Below the pieces are notes generated by a model. The model had not been told where the DNA came from. It did no database searches and worked only from the letters and a program-made list of their open reading frames with translations. DNA of 48,600 bases from Vibrio splendidus 12E03 (GTDB taxonomy: Bacteria > Pseudomonadota > Gammaproteobacteria > Enterobacterales > Vibrionaceae): positions 1 to 48,600 of the forward strand of contig NZ_AJZD02000165.1 of NCBI RefSeq assembly GCF_000272105.2. Direction: 5' to 3'. Below are positions 27,855 to 37,598 of this stretch, piece after piece. The position numbers and the translations under genes were made by a program. Each line of letters begins with the position of its first letter. Within the stretch, counting starts at the first letter, position 1.

Positions 27855-28156
27855 TATCGCTCCCTGAATCAAGCTCTACCCGTCATTACTCGCTCAAAGA
27901 GAACAACATCAAAATCACTATTGACATTATTACCAGTAACCATTGATAACTTGAAGTAATATTTAACAAAAATACAACAAGGCTCGAGTTATGTGAGAAA
28001 GGTTATATTGACTTCGGAGGAAGGTAAGAAACCAAGTGAATAAAGACAGGTAAGCTAAACGGAAAGTAAGCGAGGTAACAAAGAGAGGAGCAAATCTGAG
28101 AACAAGCTATAGAAGATGAATAGTTGTTCTCAGACAAGAGGGAGAGCTGGGATTCT
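27855..28156. other. Spacer between yfbV and the binding protein gene
   Basis: 302 nt without a gene. The left part is AT-rich and should hold the binding protein promoter. The middle (about 28000-28095) is strikingly purine-rich on the plus strand with many GGA/AAG runs. The right part holds the hairpin at 28096-28133. Confidence 0.6.
28096..28133 (-). terminator. Hairpin after yfbV, possible weak terminator
   Basis: CTGAGAACAA/TTGTTCTCAG plus CTAT/ATAG with one bulged base gives a 14-bp stem with a 9-nt loop. On the minus strand only ATTTG follows, so termination would be weak. It lies 23 nt past the yfbV stop. Confidence 0.55.
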
Positions 28157-28609
28157 TTAGAACCAACGCTCCATTGAGGATTTATCTAACTGACGAAAGG
28201 CGCGATTTAAAATGATTGCCAATTCTTTATAGCGAGGGCGCGACTTCATAGGCTCTAACGCAAAACCCGTTTCAGTGATCTTTTCATGCAGTTCGCGGTA
28301 CCACGATACTAGCGCCGGCGGAAGTTGTGTATTTGAGCGATTGCCCAACCACCACATACCTTGAAGCGGCAAGCTGATCGCAAACAAAGCCATAACCACA
28401 GCCTGTGGCATCGCTTGGTAATTATTAAAGACCATTTGTGTAAGAACACTGATAGCGGCAATCGCAGGCATCACTTTCACGCCAAAACGGGTCGCTTTAA
28501 TAATGCGTTGTTCTGGGAAGATCGCGTTTAACTCTTTTCGGACGGGCCAGAGATCCATGTACTTTTGGCCATCTTTTAAACTACTAGCTAAACCAACTCT
28601 ATTGCTCAT
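28157..28609 (-). CDS. yfbV: UPF0208 membrane protein YfbV
   Basis: A 150-residue inner-membrane protein with two helices (about residues 45-62 and 68-88). The family signature shows in [18 protein letters not shown] near the start and in the C-terminal helix ending DKSSMERWF. In E. coli YfbV has been linked to limiting MatP/Ter macrodomain effects on chromosome mobility; the mechanism is unknown. It is divergent from ackA, the same neighbourhood as in E. coli. GGGAG 6 nt before the ATG supports the start. Confidence 0.93.
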   Translation of the reverse strand: MSNRVGLASSLKDGQKYMDLWPVRKELNAIFPEQRIIKATRFGVKVMPAIAAISVLTQMVFNNYQAMPQAVVMALFAISLPLQGMWWLGNRSNTQLPPALVSWYRELHEKITETGFALEPMKSRPRYKELAIILNRAFRQLDKSSMERWF

Positions 28610-28806
28610 ATGAGTCTCCCATTAAAAAAAAGTTGAAATCATCAACTAAAAACACAAAAATTTGACGAAAAATAATATTCTTTCAAATTTTTTTGTTATA
28701 TTTGCACAATATCGCTATTATTTGCAGACCTCAATCTCATTGTTGCCCTTATTTACAATTTAAGCAACTTTGAGAAGACTTCTGCAAGGAATGCACAAGC
28801 CTCTTT

Positions 28807-28834
28807 TTGATAAAGAGCGCTTTCACTTTATACG
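28807..28834 (+). promoter_or_regulatory. Possible ackA promoter
   Basis: TTGATA (28807-28812), a 16-nt spacer, and TATACG (28829-28834). The start would be near 28841, giving a leader of about 110 nt. The rest of the 341-nt yfbV-ackA spacer is AT-rich, and I see no other clear pair. Confidence 0.35.
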
Positions 28835-28914
28835 GAAATTAACGTTTTTTTGACCAAGGTTAGTACGCAAGCCTATGTGCTTCGACTATTCTTGAGATTA
28901 ATTTTCATCCTTAA

Positions 28915-28928
28915 CTGATTTCGATCAG
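28915..28928 (+). promoter_or_regulatory. FNR-like palindrome in front of ackA
   Basis: CTGAT-TTCG-ATCAG is a perfect inverted repeat matching the core TGAT-N4-ATCA of FNR sites (consensus TTGAT-N4-ATCAA). It ends 22 nt before the ackA ATG. FNR is known to raise ackA-pta expression in E. coli. Whether this site is used is inference. Confidence 0.4.
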
Positions 28929-28950
28929 AAAAATAAACAGGTAGTCATTA

Positions 28951-30147
28951 ATGTCTAAGCTAGTTTTAGTTTTAAACTGTGGTAGTTCTTCTCTTAAATT
29001 CGCTGTTGTTGATGCAGAAACAGGTGCAGAGCACCTAACTGGTCTTGCTGAGTGTCTAGGTCTTCCAGAAGCTCGTATGAAGTGGAAACTTGATGGCAAG
29101 CATGAAGCACAACTAGGCGCGGGCGCAGCTCACGTAGAAGCACTATCTTTCATGGTAGAAACTATTCTTGCTTCTAAGCCTGAGCTTAAAGCTAACCTTG
29201 GCGCTATCGGTCACCGTATCGTACACGGTGGCGAGCAGTTCACTTCTTCTGCACTTATCACTGATGAAGTTCTTAAGGGTATTCAAGACGCTGCGACTTT
29301 CGCACCTCTTCACAACCCAGCTCACCTTATCGGTATCGAAGCGGCTCAACAGAACTTCCCAGGCCTTAAAAACGTTGCTGTATTTGACACTGCGTTCCAC
29401 CAAACAATGCCTTCTGAGTCTTACCTATACGCTCTACCGTACAACCTGTACAAAGAGCACGGCATCCGTCGTTACGGCATGCACGGTACTTCTCACCTAT
29501 TCATCACTCGTGAAGTTGCAGGCCTACTAAACAAGCCAGTTGAAGAAGTTAACATCATCAACTGTCACCTAGGTAACGGCGCTTCTGTATGTGCTATCAA
29601 GAACGGTCAATCTGTAGATACTTCTATGGGTCTTACTCCTCTTGAAGGTCTTGTAATGGGTACTCGTTGTGGTGACCTAGATCCTGCGATCATCTTCCAC
29701 CTACACGACGCTCTTGGTTACTCTGTTGAAGAAATCAACAACATGCTGACTAAAGAGTCTGGTCTTGCTGGTCTAACTGAAGTAACTTCTGACTGTCGTT
29801 TCGTTGAAGACAACTACGGTGAGAAAGAAGAAGCAACTCGTGCAATGGACGTGTTCTGTCACCGTCTAGCTAAGTATGTTGCTGGTTACACTGCAACTCT
29901 AGAAGGTCGTCTAGACGCAATCACTTTCACTGGCGGCATCGGCGAGAACTCTGGCCCAATCCGTGAAATGGTTCTTAACCGCCTAGGTATCTTCGGCATC
30001 GAAGTTGACGGTGAAGCTAACCTTAAAGCTCGTTTCGGCGGCGAAGGTACTATCACTACAGCTAACAGCCGTATCCCAGCAATGGTTATCTCTACTAACG
30101 AAGAGCTAGTAATTGCTGAAGACACTGCGAAACTAGCAGGTCTTTAA
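28951..30147 (+). CDS. ackA: Acetate kinase
   Basis: A 398-residue enzyme that interconverts acetyl phosphate + ADP and acetate + ATP, the last step of acetate overflow and of acetate uptake at high concentration. The ASKHA-fold start [14 protein letters not shown] is clear. [13 protein letters not shown] and [14 protein letters not shown] mark the phosphate and adenosine sites. Length is normal. It has very strong codon bias, as for an abundant protein. It is followed by pta, but two terminator-like hairpins intervene. Confidence 0.98.
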   Translation: MSKLVLVLNCGSSSLKFAVVDAETGAEHLTGLAECLGLPEARMKWKLDGKHEAQLGAGAAHVEALSFMVETILASKPELKANLGAIGHRIVHGGEQFTSSALITDEVLKGIQDAATFAPLHNPAHLIGIEAAQQNFPGLKNVAVFDTAFHQTMPSESYLYALPYNLYKEHGIRRYGMHGTSHLFITREVAGLLNKPVEEVNIINCHLGNGASVCAIKNGQSVDTSMGLTPLEGLVMGTRCGDLDPAIIFHLHDALGYSVEEINNMLTKESGLAGLTEVTSDCRFVEDNYGEKEEATRAMDVFCHRLAKYVAGYTATLEGRLDAITFTGGIGENSGPIREMVLNRLGIFGIEVDGEANLKARFGGEGTITTANSRIPAMVISTNEELVIAEDTAKLAGL

Positions 30148-30156
30148 TTGATTTAC

Positions 30157-30189
30157 CTGACTAGCTTCACTCGAAGCTAGTCAGTTTTT
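30157..30189 (+). terminator. Terminator directly after ackA
   Basis: A perfect 12-bp stem CTGACTAGCTTC/GAAGCTAGTCAG with an ACTC loop (30157-30184), then TTTTT. It begins 9 nt after the ackA stop. Confidence 0.88.
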
Positions 30190-30206
30190 CATATCAAGAA
30201 AATGGG

Positions 30207-30267
30207 GCTCAACTTCTATTCCTACCCCAATTTAAATATCGGTGGGAATAGCAGTTGAGCTTTTTTT
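30207..30267 (+). terminator. Second terminator-like hairpin before pta
   Basis: GCTCAACT-T-CTATTCC (30207-30222) pairs with GGAATAG-C-AGTTGAGC (30245-30260), 15 bp with one mismatch, followed by seven T. It ends 27 nt before the pta ATG. The pta ribosome site (AAAGGTG) is outside the stem, so this looks like transcription control rather than translation control. Confidence 0.8.
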
Positions 30268-30294
30268 ATTTCCAATAGTCAAAGGTGTTCGTCA

Positions 30295-32460
30295 ATGTCA
30301 CGTACTATTATGCTTATCCCTACAAGCGCTGGTGTTGGTCTTACTAGTGTTAGCATGGGTGTTCTTCGCGCTATGGAGCGTAAGGGCGTAAGTGTTTCTT
30401 TCTACAAGCCAATCGCTCAACCTCGCAGCGGTGGTGATCAACCCGATCTAACGTCTACTATTATCAGCGTAAACAGCGACATTAAGATTGGTGAGCCAAT
30501 CGCAATGACTAAAGCTGAAGCTTTGATCGGTAGCGAAAAAATGGACGTACTTCTTGAGTCTGTTGTTGAACAATACAACAAGATCAACAAAGACGCAGAA
30601 GTAACGCTAATCGAAGGTCTAGTACCTACTCGTAAGCACCCATTTGCTAACCAAGTAAACGCGGAAATCGCGAAGACACTTGGCGCGGAGATCGTATTCG
30701 TTGCGACTCCTGGTACTGACAACCCTACGCAACTTAAAGAGCGTATCGAAGTAGCATGTTCTAACTTCGGCGGTACTAAGAACAAGAACATCAAAGGCGT
30801 AATAATTAACAAGCTTAACGCTCCTGTTGATGAAGCTGGCCGTACTCGCCCTGACCTATCTGAAATCTTCGACGATGCAGATACAGCTCAGCAAGCGAAT
30901 CTTGAAGTAATGCAAATCTTCAACTCTAGCCCTATCCGTGTTCTTGGCTGTGTGCCATGGAGCATCGACCTAATCGCAACTCGTGCGGTTGATATGGCTA
31001 AGCACCTTAACGCTGAAATCATCAACGAAGGTGAAATCGCGACTCGTCGTATTAAGAGCATCACTTTCTGTGCACGTTCTCTACCGCACATGATTGAGCA
31101 CTTTAAACCAGGTTCACTGCTAGTAACCTCTGCAGACCGTCCTGACGTTATCGTTGCTGCGGCTCTTGCTGCGAAAAACGGTGTTGAGATTGGCGCAATC
31201 CTACTTACTGGCGGTTACGACATCCCAGAAAGCATTGCTAACCTTTGTGCACCAGCATTCGCTTCAGGTCTACCGATCTTCAAGGCTCAAGGTAACACTT
31301 GGCAGACGTCTCTAAACCTACAGAGCTTCAACCTAGAAGTTCCTGCAGACGATAAAGAGCGTATCGAGTTCGTTAACGATCACGTTGCAAGCCACATTGA
31401 TGGCCCTTGGATTGATTCTCTATCTGAAGGCACTCAAGGCATCCGTCGTCTAAGCCCACCAGCATTCCGTTACCAACTAACTGAATTCGCTCGTAAAGCG
31501 GCTAAGCGCATCGTTCTTCCTGAAGGTGATGAGCCACGTACAGTTAAAGCTGCGGCTATCTGTGCTGAGCGCGGTATCGCGACTTGTGTACTTCTAGGTA
31601 ACCCTGAAGAAATCCGTCGCGTTGCTGCACAGCAAGGTGTTGAGCTTGGCGCTGGCGTTGAGATCATCGATTCTGCATCAGTTCGCGAAAACTACGTAGC
31701 TCGTCTAGTAGAACTTCGTGGCGCTAAAGGTATGACTGAAGTTGTTGCTCGTGAGAAGCTAGAAGATTCAGTATTCCTAGGTACTATGATGCTTGAAGCT
31801 GGCGAAGTTGACGGCCTGGTTTCTGGTGCTGTTCACACAACAGCGAACACAATCGTTCCTCCGTTCCAGATCATCAAGACTGCTCCTGATGCTTCTATCG
31901 TATCTTCAATCTTCTTCATGCTTCTGCCTGATCAAGTTCTTGTATACGGTGACTGTGCGATCAACCCAGATCCAACAGCTGAACAGCTTGCTGAAATTGC
32001 TATCCAATCTGCAGATTCTGCGGCGGCATTCGGTATCGACCCACGCGTTGCTATGATCTCTTACTCTACTGGTGAATCTGGTAAGGGTGCAGACGTAGAT
32101 AAAGTACGTGAAGCAACTAAGATTGCTCAAGAGAAACGTCCAGATCTAGTGATCGACGGCCCTCTACAGTACGACGCGGCTATCATGGAAAACGTTGCTG
32201 CTTCTAAAGCACCAAACTCTCCAGTAGCAGGTAAAGCGACTGTATTCGTATTCCCAGACCTAAACACTGGTAACACGACTTACAAAGCGGTACAACGTTC
32301 AGCAGATCTAGTATCTATCGGTCCAATGCTTCAAGGTATGCGCAAGCCAGTAAATGACTTGTCTCGTGGCGCTCTAGTAGACGACATCGTTTACACAGTA
32401 GCTCTAACGGCTATCCAAGCAGACCAAGCCGCTCAAGCTGAAGAAAAAGTAATTAACTAA
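30295..32460 (+). CDS. pta: Phosphate acetyltransferase
   Basis: A 721-residue enzyme that converts acetyl-CoA and phosphate to acetyl phosphate. It is the long proteobacterial form: an N-terminal P-loop/BioD-like domain (about residues 3-220, opening [19 protein letters not shown]), a DRTGG-type middle domain (about 225-345), and the C-terminal catalytic PTA domain (about 385-710, with [13 protein letters not shown] and [16 protein letters not shown]). Acetyl phosphate can also phosphorylate response regulators. AAAGGTG 7 nt before the ATG is the ribosome site. Works with ackA upstream. Strong codon bias. Confidence 0.97.
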   Translation: MSRTIMLIPTSAGVGLTSVSMGVLRAMERKGVSVSFYKPIAQPRSGGDQPDLTSTIISVNSDIKIGEPIAMTKAEALIGSEKMDVLLESVVEQYNKINKDAEVTLIEGLVPTRKHPFANQVNAEIAKTLGAEIVFVATPGTDNPTQLKERIEVACSNFGGTKNKNIKGVIINKLNAPVDEAGRTRPDLSEIFDDADTAQQANLEVMQIFNSSPIRVLGCVPWSIDLIATRAVDMAKHLNAEIINEGEIATRRIKSITFCARSLPHMIEHFKPGSLLVTSADRPDVIVAAALAAKNGVEIGAILLTGGYDIPESIANLCAPAFASGLPIFKAQGNTWQTSLNLQSFNLEVPADDKERIEFVNDHVASHIDGPWIDSLSEGTQGIRRLSPPAFRYQLTEFARKAAKRIVLPEGDEPRTVKAAAICAERGIATCVLLGNPEEIRRVAAQQGVELGAGVEIIDSASVRENYVARLVELRGAKGMTEVVAREKLEDSVFLGTMMLEAGEVDGLVSGAVHTTANTIVPPFQIIKTAPDASIVSSIFFMLLPDQVLVYGDCAINPDPTAEQLAEIAIQSADSAAAFGIDPRVAMISYSTGESGKGADVDKVREATKIAQEKRPDLVIDGPLQYDAAIMENVAASKAPNSPVAGKATVFVFPDLNTGNTTYKAVQRSADLVSIGPMLQGMRKPVNDLSRGALVDDIVYTVALTAIQADQAAQAEEKVIN

Positions 32461-32480
32461 TTTTTCTTTAGTAGAAAGCA

Positions 32481-32513
32481 AAAACCCTAGATATTTATCT
32501 AGGGTTTTTTTTA
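32481..32513 (+). terminator. pta terminator
   Basis: AAAACCCTAGATA/TATCTAGGGTTTT stem (32481-32508) with a short loop, then a T run. Confidence 0.92.
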
Positions 32514-32543
32514 TGTCTGGAGTAAGAGAATTAACTGATGAGC

Positions 32544-33482
32544 CTAGCCTCGGCCATGTGGCGATTCTAAATCTAGCGCGGGTCCTTTAGGGACAACCTG
32601 GGTTGGGTTGATGCCCGTATGGCTGTAATAGTAGTGGCGCTTGATATGGTAAAAATCGGTCGTCTCTTTGATGCCTTCGATCTGGTACAGCTCTTTTAGG
32701 TAGCCCTGAATATTTGCGTAGTCCGCTATTCGTTGCTTGTTACACTTGAAGTGACCCACATACACTGCATCGAATCGAACCAAGGTCGTAAACAACCGCC
32801 AATCCGCTTCTGTAATCTCGTTACCCGCCAGATAACGGTGTTCGCCAAGATGGGCGTCCACTTTGTCTAACGCTTCAAATAACGCGTCATACGCTTCTTC
32901 ATAAGCCTCTTGTGTGGTCGCAAAGCCGGTACGATAAACGCCGTTATTGATGTTCGGATAGATGTAGTCGTTCCAATCATCAATCTTGCTCGCTAGCTCC
33001 CATGGGTAGTAATCATCGGTGTTGCCTGTTAACTCATTAAATTCTGAGTTAAACATGCGGATGATTTCAGACGACTCGTTGCTCACGATGGTGTTGGTTT
33101 TCTTATCCCATAAAACAGGAACCGTGACTCGACCTGAATAGTCCGGTTTGGCTTGGGTGTAGATTTGGTGCATGCGAGTGTGACCGAATAGAGGCTCAGG
33201 CAAGCCCATTTGCCAACCTTCACTCATCATATCAGGGCAAACCACCGTCACATCAATGTGATCGGTTAGGTCTTTCAGTTCACGGAAAATCAGCGTGCGA
33301 TGCGCCCACGGACAAGCTAACGAAACGTATAAGTGGTAACGACCACTTTCTGGCTCAAATTGCGCTCCGGCTTTATTTTCAACCCAGTTGCGAAAGCCCG
33401 CATCTTCACGAACGAACTTACCACCGCTTTCTTTAGTGTCGTACCACACATCGTGCCAAACACCTTCAACTAACTTGCCCAT
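32544..33482 (-). CDS. yqjG: Glutathionyl-hydroquinone reductase (Xi-class GST, YqjG/ECM4)
   Basis: A 312-residue cytosolic enzyme that removes glutathione from glutathionyl-hydroquinones. The catalytic Cys57 lies in the SLACPWAHRT motif, and the C-terminal all-helical GST domain runs from about residue 165 to the end. Length and motif set it apart from ordinary GSTs. The start at 33482 is chosen because AGAGG lies 7 nt upstream; an in-frame TTG two codons earlier has no room for a ribosome site. It lies downstream of the opp operon behind two terminators, so it is probably separate, and its own promoter would have to lie close to the second hairpin. Confidence 0.94.
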   Translation of the reverse strand: MGKLVEGVWHDVWYDTKESGGKFVREDAGFRNWVENKAGAQFEPESGRYHLYVSLACPWAHRTLIFRELKDLTDHIDVTVVCPDMMSEGWQMGLPEPLFGHTRMHQIYTQAKPDYSGRVTVPVLWDKKTNTIVSNESSEIIRMFNSEFNELTGNTDDYYPWELASKIDDWNDYIYPNINNGVYRTGFATTQEAYEEAYDALFEALDKVDAHLGEHRYLAGNEITEADWRLFTTLVRFDAVYVGHFKCNKQRIADYANIQGYLKELYQIEGIKETTDFYHIKRHYYYSHTGINPTQVVPKGPALDLESPHGRG

Positions 33483-33516
33483 ATCCAAACCTCTGTGATG
33501 CTAACTTTTCTTTAGT

Positions 33517-33558
33517 ATAAAAAAAGCCAACTTTTTCAAAACTAGAAGAAGTTGGCTT
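33517..33558 (-). terminator. Second terminator-like hairpin after the opp operon
   Basis: A 14-bp stem (33524-33537 with 33545-33558, one wobble) has a 7-nt loop. On the minus strand it is followed by seven T. It stands about 40 nt before the yqjG start. Confidence 0.8.
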
Positions 33559-33617
33559 AGTTGTTCGAATATTTTGATGAAGCTTGTTGAGCGGCAATCA
33601 ATACACTTAAACCTGAG

Positions 33618-33653
33618 ATAAAAAAAGCGCGACTCTAATAACGAGTCGCGCTT
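33618..33653 (-). terminator. opp operon terminator
   Basis: A perfect 11-bp GC-rich stem AAGCGCGACTC/GAGTCGCGCTT with a 7-nt loop, then T on the minus strand, 36 nt after the oppF stop. Confidence 0.92.
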
Positions 33654-33688
33654 AAGCCTGTCACAGGCTGAACCGTTTTAAATAGGCT

Positions 33689-34675
33689 CTAGACTTGTAC
33701 GTGCAAGCAAGATACTGCGTGAACGTCATCGCCTTGAATCGTTGGCTTAGTTTGCGCACACGCCTCTGTTGCTTGTGGGCAACGCGTACGGAACACACAA
33801 CCTGATGGTGGATTGATTGGTGAAGGTAAATCGCCTTCCAACATCTGAATCGTTTTGTTGCGCTCTAGACGAGGGTCTGGAATCGGAACTGCAGACATCA
33901 ACGCTTTGGTGTACGGGTGCTTAGGGTCAGAGAATAAGGCATCTGATTCACCAAGCTCTACCGCGTTACCTAGGTACATCACCAAGACACGGTCAGAGAT
34001 GTGTTTAACCACTGACAAGTCGTGCGCGATGAATACCAAAGACAAACCAAGTTCTTTCTGTAGCTCTTTCAGAAGGTTAACTACTTGAGCTTGGATAGAT
34101 ACATCCAGTGCAGAAACAGGTTCATCACAGATGATCATCTTAGGTTTCAAGATAAGCGCACGTGCAATACCAATACGCTGACACTGACCACCAGAGAATT
34201 CATGTGGGTAACGGTTGATTACGTTTGGTAGTAGACCAACCTTTGCCATCATCTCTTTAACTCTGTCCTTTACTTCTTGTTTAGAAAGTTCAGGGAAGAA
34301 AGTCTCTAGAGGCTCAGCAATGATATCGCCTACTGACATACGTGGGTTAAGCGATGCTAGCGGGTCTTGGAAGATCATCTGAATCTCTTTACGAGTCTCA
34401 CGACGTTTCACTTCCTGCATCTTAGTTAGATCTTGACCTAACCACATCACTTGCCCTTCAGTCGCTTCAACCAAGCCGATAATCGCACGGGCAAAAGTCG
34501 ACTTACCACAACCAGACTCACCCACTACACCCAGGGTTTCTCCTTCGTAAAGGTGAACATCCACACCATCAACCGCTTTAAGGTTTGATGGTTTTGCCCA
34601 AGGCCAAGCAGACTTAGCTGCAATGCTAAAGTGAACTTTCAGGTCTTTAATATCTAATAGTAATTCTTTACTCAT
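33689..34675 (-). CDS. oppF: Oligopeptide ABC transporter ATP-binding protein OppF
   Basis: A 328-residue ATPase of the oligopeptide importer; it pairs with OppD to drive OppBC. Walker A GESGCGKST, signature SGGQCQRIGIARAL, and Walker B MIICDEP are present. The C-terminal Cys-rich segment (SGCVFRTRCPQATEAC) is typical of peptide-type ATPases, where it can hold a 4Fe-4S cluster. The ATG at 34675 overlaps the oppD stop in ATGA, which implies translational coupling; an in-frame TTG upstream is not needed. Confidence 0.96.
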   Translation of the reverse strand: MSKELLLDIKDLKVHFSIAAKSAWPWAKPSNLKAVDGVDVHLYEGETLGVVGESGCGKSTFARAIIGLVEATEGQVMWLGQDLTKMQEVKRRETRKEIQMIFQDPLASLNPRMSVGDIIAEPLETFFPELSKQEVKDRVKEMMAKVGLLPNVINRYPHEFSGGQCQRIGIARALILKPKMIICDEPVSALDVSIQAQVVNLLKELQKELGLSLVFIAHDLSVVKHISDRVLVMYLGNAVELGESDALFSDPKHPYTKALMSAVPIPDPRLERNKTIQMLEGDLPSPINPPSGCVFRTRCPQATEACAQTKPTIQGDDVHAVSCLHVQV

Positions 34676-35643
34676 TTTGTCCAAGTCTCCCAATCAGAAA
34701 AACAAGCACGCTGACGGTCTTTAGCAAATGGCTGCAAAATCGGTGCTTCTTGCTTACAACGGTCCATTACACGGTGACAACGGTCTTGGTAAGGACAACC
34801 TGTTGGTAGGCGAAGTAAGTTAGGTGGGTTACCTGGAATCGTCGGTAGAATTTCACCTTCGGTATCCAAACGAGGAATCGCTTTAAGCAGGCCTTCCGCA
34901 TATGGATGGCTTGGCTCGTAGAAGATTTCATCAACCGTGCCGTATTCCATTGTACGACCCGCGTACATCACAAGTACTTTGTCACATGAGCCAGCAACCA
35001 CACCCAAATCGTGGGTGATCATGATGATTGCCGTATTGAACTCATCTTTAAGTTCGTTCAGCAATTCCATGATTTGCGCTTGAATGGTTACATCCAGTGC
35101 CGTTGTTGGTTCATCAGCGATAAGCAATTTAGGACGACACAGCAGTGCCATTGCGATCATCACACGCTGACGCATACCGCCCGAAAACTCGTGCGGGTAC
35201 ATAGTGATACGCTTGCGTGCTTCAGGGATTTTCACCGCTTCAAGCATGCGTACTGATTCTTCAAACGCTTCTGCTTTACCCATGCCTTTATGCAGCATAA
35301 GCACTTCCATCAACTGATCACTTACTTTCATGTAAGGGTTCAGTGAGGTCATTGGATCTTGGAAGATCATCGCGATCTGTTCAGCACGAACCTTGTTCAG
35401 TGCTTTTTCAGGCAGGTTGAGGATTTCATTGCCTTCAAACTTTGCACTGCCTGAGATGATGCCGTTCTTAGCCAGCAGTCCCATCAGTGCAAATACCGTT
35501 TGAGATTTACCCGAACCCGACTCACCAACAATACCCAGCGTTTCGCCTTGATTGAGTGAGAAGTTCAGGTCGTTTACTGCGGTTACGATACCATCTTGCG
35601 TGGTAAATTCGACGCGCAGATCTTTGACATCTAATAAGCTCAT
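34672..35643 (-). CDS. oppD: Oligopeptide ABC transporter ATP-binding protein OppD
   Basis: A 323-residue ATPase subunit. Walker A GESGSGKSQ, signature SGGMRQRVMIAMAL and Walker B LLIADEP are intact, and the C-terminal GCPYQDRCHRVMDRC cysteine motif is present. The ribosome site AAGGAAG lies 6 nt before the ATG. It is coupled to oppF by a 4-nt overlap and follows oppC by 42 nt. Confidence 0.96.
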   Translation of the reverse strand: MSLLDVKDLRVEFTTQDGIVTAVNDLNFSLNQGETLGIVGESGSGKSQTVFALMGLLAKNGIISGSAKFEGNEILNLPEKALNKVRAEQIAMIFQDPMTSLNPYMKVSDQLMEVLMLHKGMGKAEAFEESVRMLEAVKIPEARKRITMYPHEFSGGMRQRVMIAMALLCRPKLLIADEPTTALDVTIQAQIMELLNELKDEFNTAIIMITHDLGVVAGSCDKVLVMYAGRTMEYGTVDEIFYEPSHPYAEGLLKAIPRLDTEGEILPTIPGNPPNLLRLPTGCPYQDRCHRVMDRCKQEAPILQPFAKDRQRACFSDWETWTK

Positions 35644-35685
35644 TATTGCTTCCTTAATCTTTTATAGCTTTTAATTGCTATTTCG

Positions 35686-36588
35686 TTATCTGTCTTTTGG
35701 ATCAAGCGCGTCGCGCAGACCATCACCTACGTAGTTAAAGCAGAACAGCGTAACTACCATGAATGCCGCAGGGAATGTCAATTGCCAGATTGCAACTTCC
35801 ATTGTTTGCGAACCTTCTTGAAGCAATGCGCCCCAGCTTGTCATAGGCTCTTGAACACCAAGACCAAGGAAAGATAAGAATGATTCTGTAAGGATCATGC
35901 TCGGAATAAGCAGCGTAGAGTAAACCGCTACGATACCCAGTACGTTTGGAACGATGTGACGTGTAATAATCTTCCATTTGCTTACACCACATACGTGAGC
36001 AGCTTCAATGAACTCTTTACTACGTAAGCTCAGCGTTTGACCACGTACAATACGCGCCATATCTAGCCAAGCAATCGCACCAATCGCAACGAAGATTAGA
36101 ATGATGTTACGACCAAAGAATGTTACTAGAACGATTACTAGGAACATGAATGGAACCGCGTACAAGATCTCTAGGATACGCATCATCACTCGGTCAGTAC
36201 GACCACCGATGAAGCCGGAAGCGGCACCGTAAAGCGTACCAATCAGTACCGCTACGAATGCACCCATAACACCAACCATCAGTGAGATACGGCCACCAAT
36301 AAGCGTACGAACGTACAAATCACGGCCTAAGCTATCAGTGCCAAACCAGTGGTCCGCACTTGGCGCTGCATGCATTGCGTACCAGTCAGTATCATCATAA
36401 GTGTACTGAGCCAGCATCGGTAAGAAGATAACAGCCAGTACCATAAGCGTAAGAATAAACAGGCTGACCATTGCCGCTTTGTTTCGCATAAAACGAATGC
36501 GGGCATCCTGCCACAAACTGCGACCTTCAATTTCTAAGCTCTCAGAGAACTTTTCGATCGCTTCTAAATTTTCTTTTTTCTTCAACAT
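35686..36588 (-). CDS. oppC: Oligopeptide ABC transporter permease OppC
   Basis: A 300-residue inner-membrane permease with six predicted helices. The N-terminal cytosolic stretch ESLEIEGRSLWQDARIRFM matches OppC of enterobacteria. The EAA loop (EAAHVCGVSKWKIITRHIVPN, given in part) contacts the ATPases. I take the ATG at 36588 because AGGGA then lies 9 nt upstream; an ATG two codons earlier leaves only 3 nt. It follows oppB by about 15 nt. Confidence 0.95.
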   Translation of the reverse strand: MLKKKENLEAIEKFSESLEIEGRSLWQDARIRFMRNKAAMVSLFILTLMVLAVIFLPMLAQYTYDDTDWYAMHAAPSADHWFGTDSLGRDLYVRTLIGGRISLMVGVMGAFVAVLIGTLYGAASGFIGGRTDRVMMRILEILYAVPFMFLVIVLVTFFGRNIILIFVAIGAIAWLDMARIVRGQTLSLRSKEFIEAAHVCGVSKWKIITRHIVPNVLGIVAVYSTLLIPSMILTESFLSFLGLGVQEPMTSWGALLQEGSQTMEVAIWQLTFPAAFMVVTLFCFNYVGDGLRDALDPKDR

Positions 36589-36603
36589 AACCATGCGTCC
36601 CTG

Positions 36604-37524
36604 TTAGTAGCGAATTTTCGGGTCAATCAGCGCTAGCAAAATATCAACGATTGCGTTGAACAAGATGAATAGGAAACCAATCAAGATGGTTACACCCATT
36701 ACTAGCGAGTAGTCACGGTTAAACGCAGCGTTGACAAACAGCTTGCCGATACCAGGTAAGCCGAAGATGGTTTCAACAACAACAGAACCTGTAATGATAC
36801 CTACAAACGCAGGACCCATATAAGAAACGACAGGCAGCAGTGCTGGCTTCAGTGCATGTTTTAGAACGATGTAACGGTAACTTAGACCTTTTGCACGTGC
36901 AGTTCGGATAAAGTTACTGTTTAGCGTTTCAATCATACTACCGCGCGTAATACGAGCAAATGTGGCTACGTAAAGAAGAGACATCGCGATAACAGGCAGG
37001 ACGATGTACATATAAGTACCGCCGTGCCAACCACCTGCTGGGAATATGTTCCAGTGCAGAGAGAATAGGTAAATAAGCGCCGGAGCCAACACGAAGGAAG
37101 GCATTACTACCCCGAGCATGGCGGTCGACATTATGGTGTAGTCGATCCAGGTGTTGTGCTTCAAGGCGGCAATCGTCCCGACCGATACTCCCATAATCAG
37201 GGTAAAGATAAAGGCAATAAAACCTACCTTCGCAGATACTGGAAGTGCGACTGCGATCAGCTCATTTACGGTGTAATCTTGATATTTGAATGATGGACCG
37301 AAGTCACCTTGTAAGATATTTGTCAAATACGTGGTGTATTGTTCAAAAACAGGTTTATCTAAGCCGTATTTAGCTTCGATGTTAGCCATAACTTCTGGCG
37401 GTAAGGGGCGTTCGCTCGAAAACGGGTTACCCGGAGCGAAACGCATGAGAAAGAAAGATATAGTGATCAACACCAACATGGTTGGAATCGCTTCGAATAT
37501 CCTTTTCATAATGAATTTAAGCAT
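36604..37524 (-). CDS. oppB: Oligopeptide ABC transporter permease OppB
   Basis: A 306-residue permease with six predicted helices. The start LKFIMKRIFEAIPTMLVLITI is the conserved OppB opening, and the chosen ATG at 37524 gives exactly the usual 306 residues with GAGTGAG just upstream; a start 9 codons earlier lacks support. The EAA loop is near RTARAKGLSYRYIVLKHALKP (in part). Separated from oppA by 103 nt that include a strong stem-loop. Confidence 0.95.
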   Translation of the reverse strand: MLKFIMKRIFEAIPTMLVLITISFFLMRFAPGNPFSSERPLPPEVMANIEAKYGLDKPVFEQYTTYLTNILQGDFGPSFKYQDYTVNELIAVALPVSAKVGFIAFIFTLIMGVSVGTIAALKHNTWIDYTIMSTAMLGVVMPSFVLAPALIYLFSLHWNIFPAGGWHGGTYMYIVLPVIAMSLLYVATFARITRGSMIETLNSNFIRTARAKGLSYRYIVLKHALKPALLPVVSYMGPAFVGIITGSVVVETIFGLPGIGKLFVNAAFNRDYSLVMGVTILIGFLFILFNAIVDILLALIDPKIRY

Positions 37525-37563
37525 AAACTCACTCTTTTCAGTCTGTGACAATTAAAAATTAAA

Positions 37564-37598
37564 TAGACACTGTGTGCGATTTCTCGCACACAGGTCTA
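37564..37598 (-). promoter_or_regulatory. Stem-loop between oppA and oppB
   Basis: A 15-bp stem with one bulged base (TAGAC-A-CTGTGTGCGA / TCGCACACAG-GTCTA) and a TTTC loop. On the minus strand the following bases are TTTAATTTTT rather than a pure T run. It may partly stop transcription or protect the 3' end of the oppA message, giving more OppA than OppBCDF. Confidence 0.7.

Noticed and set aside
32461..33482. yqjG as the last gene of the opp operon
   Set aside because: Same strand and close, but two good terminators lie between oppF and yqjG and the functions are unrelated.
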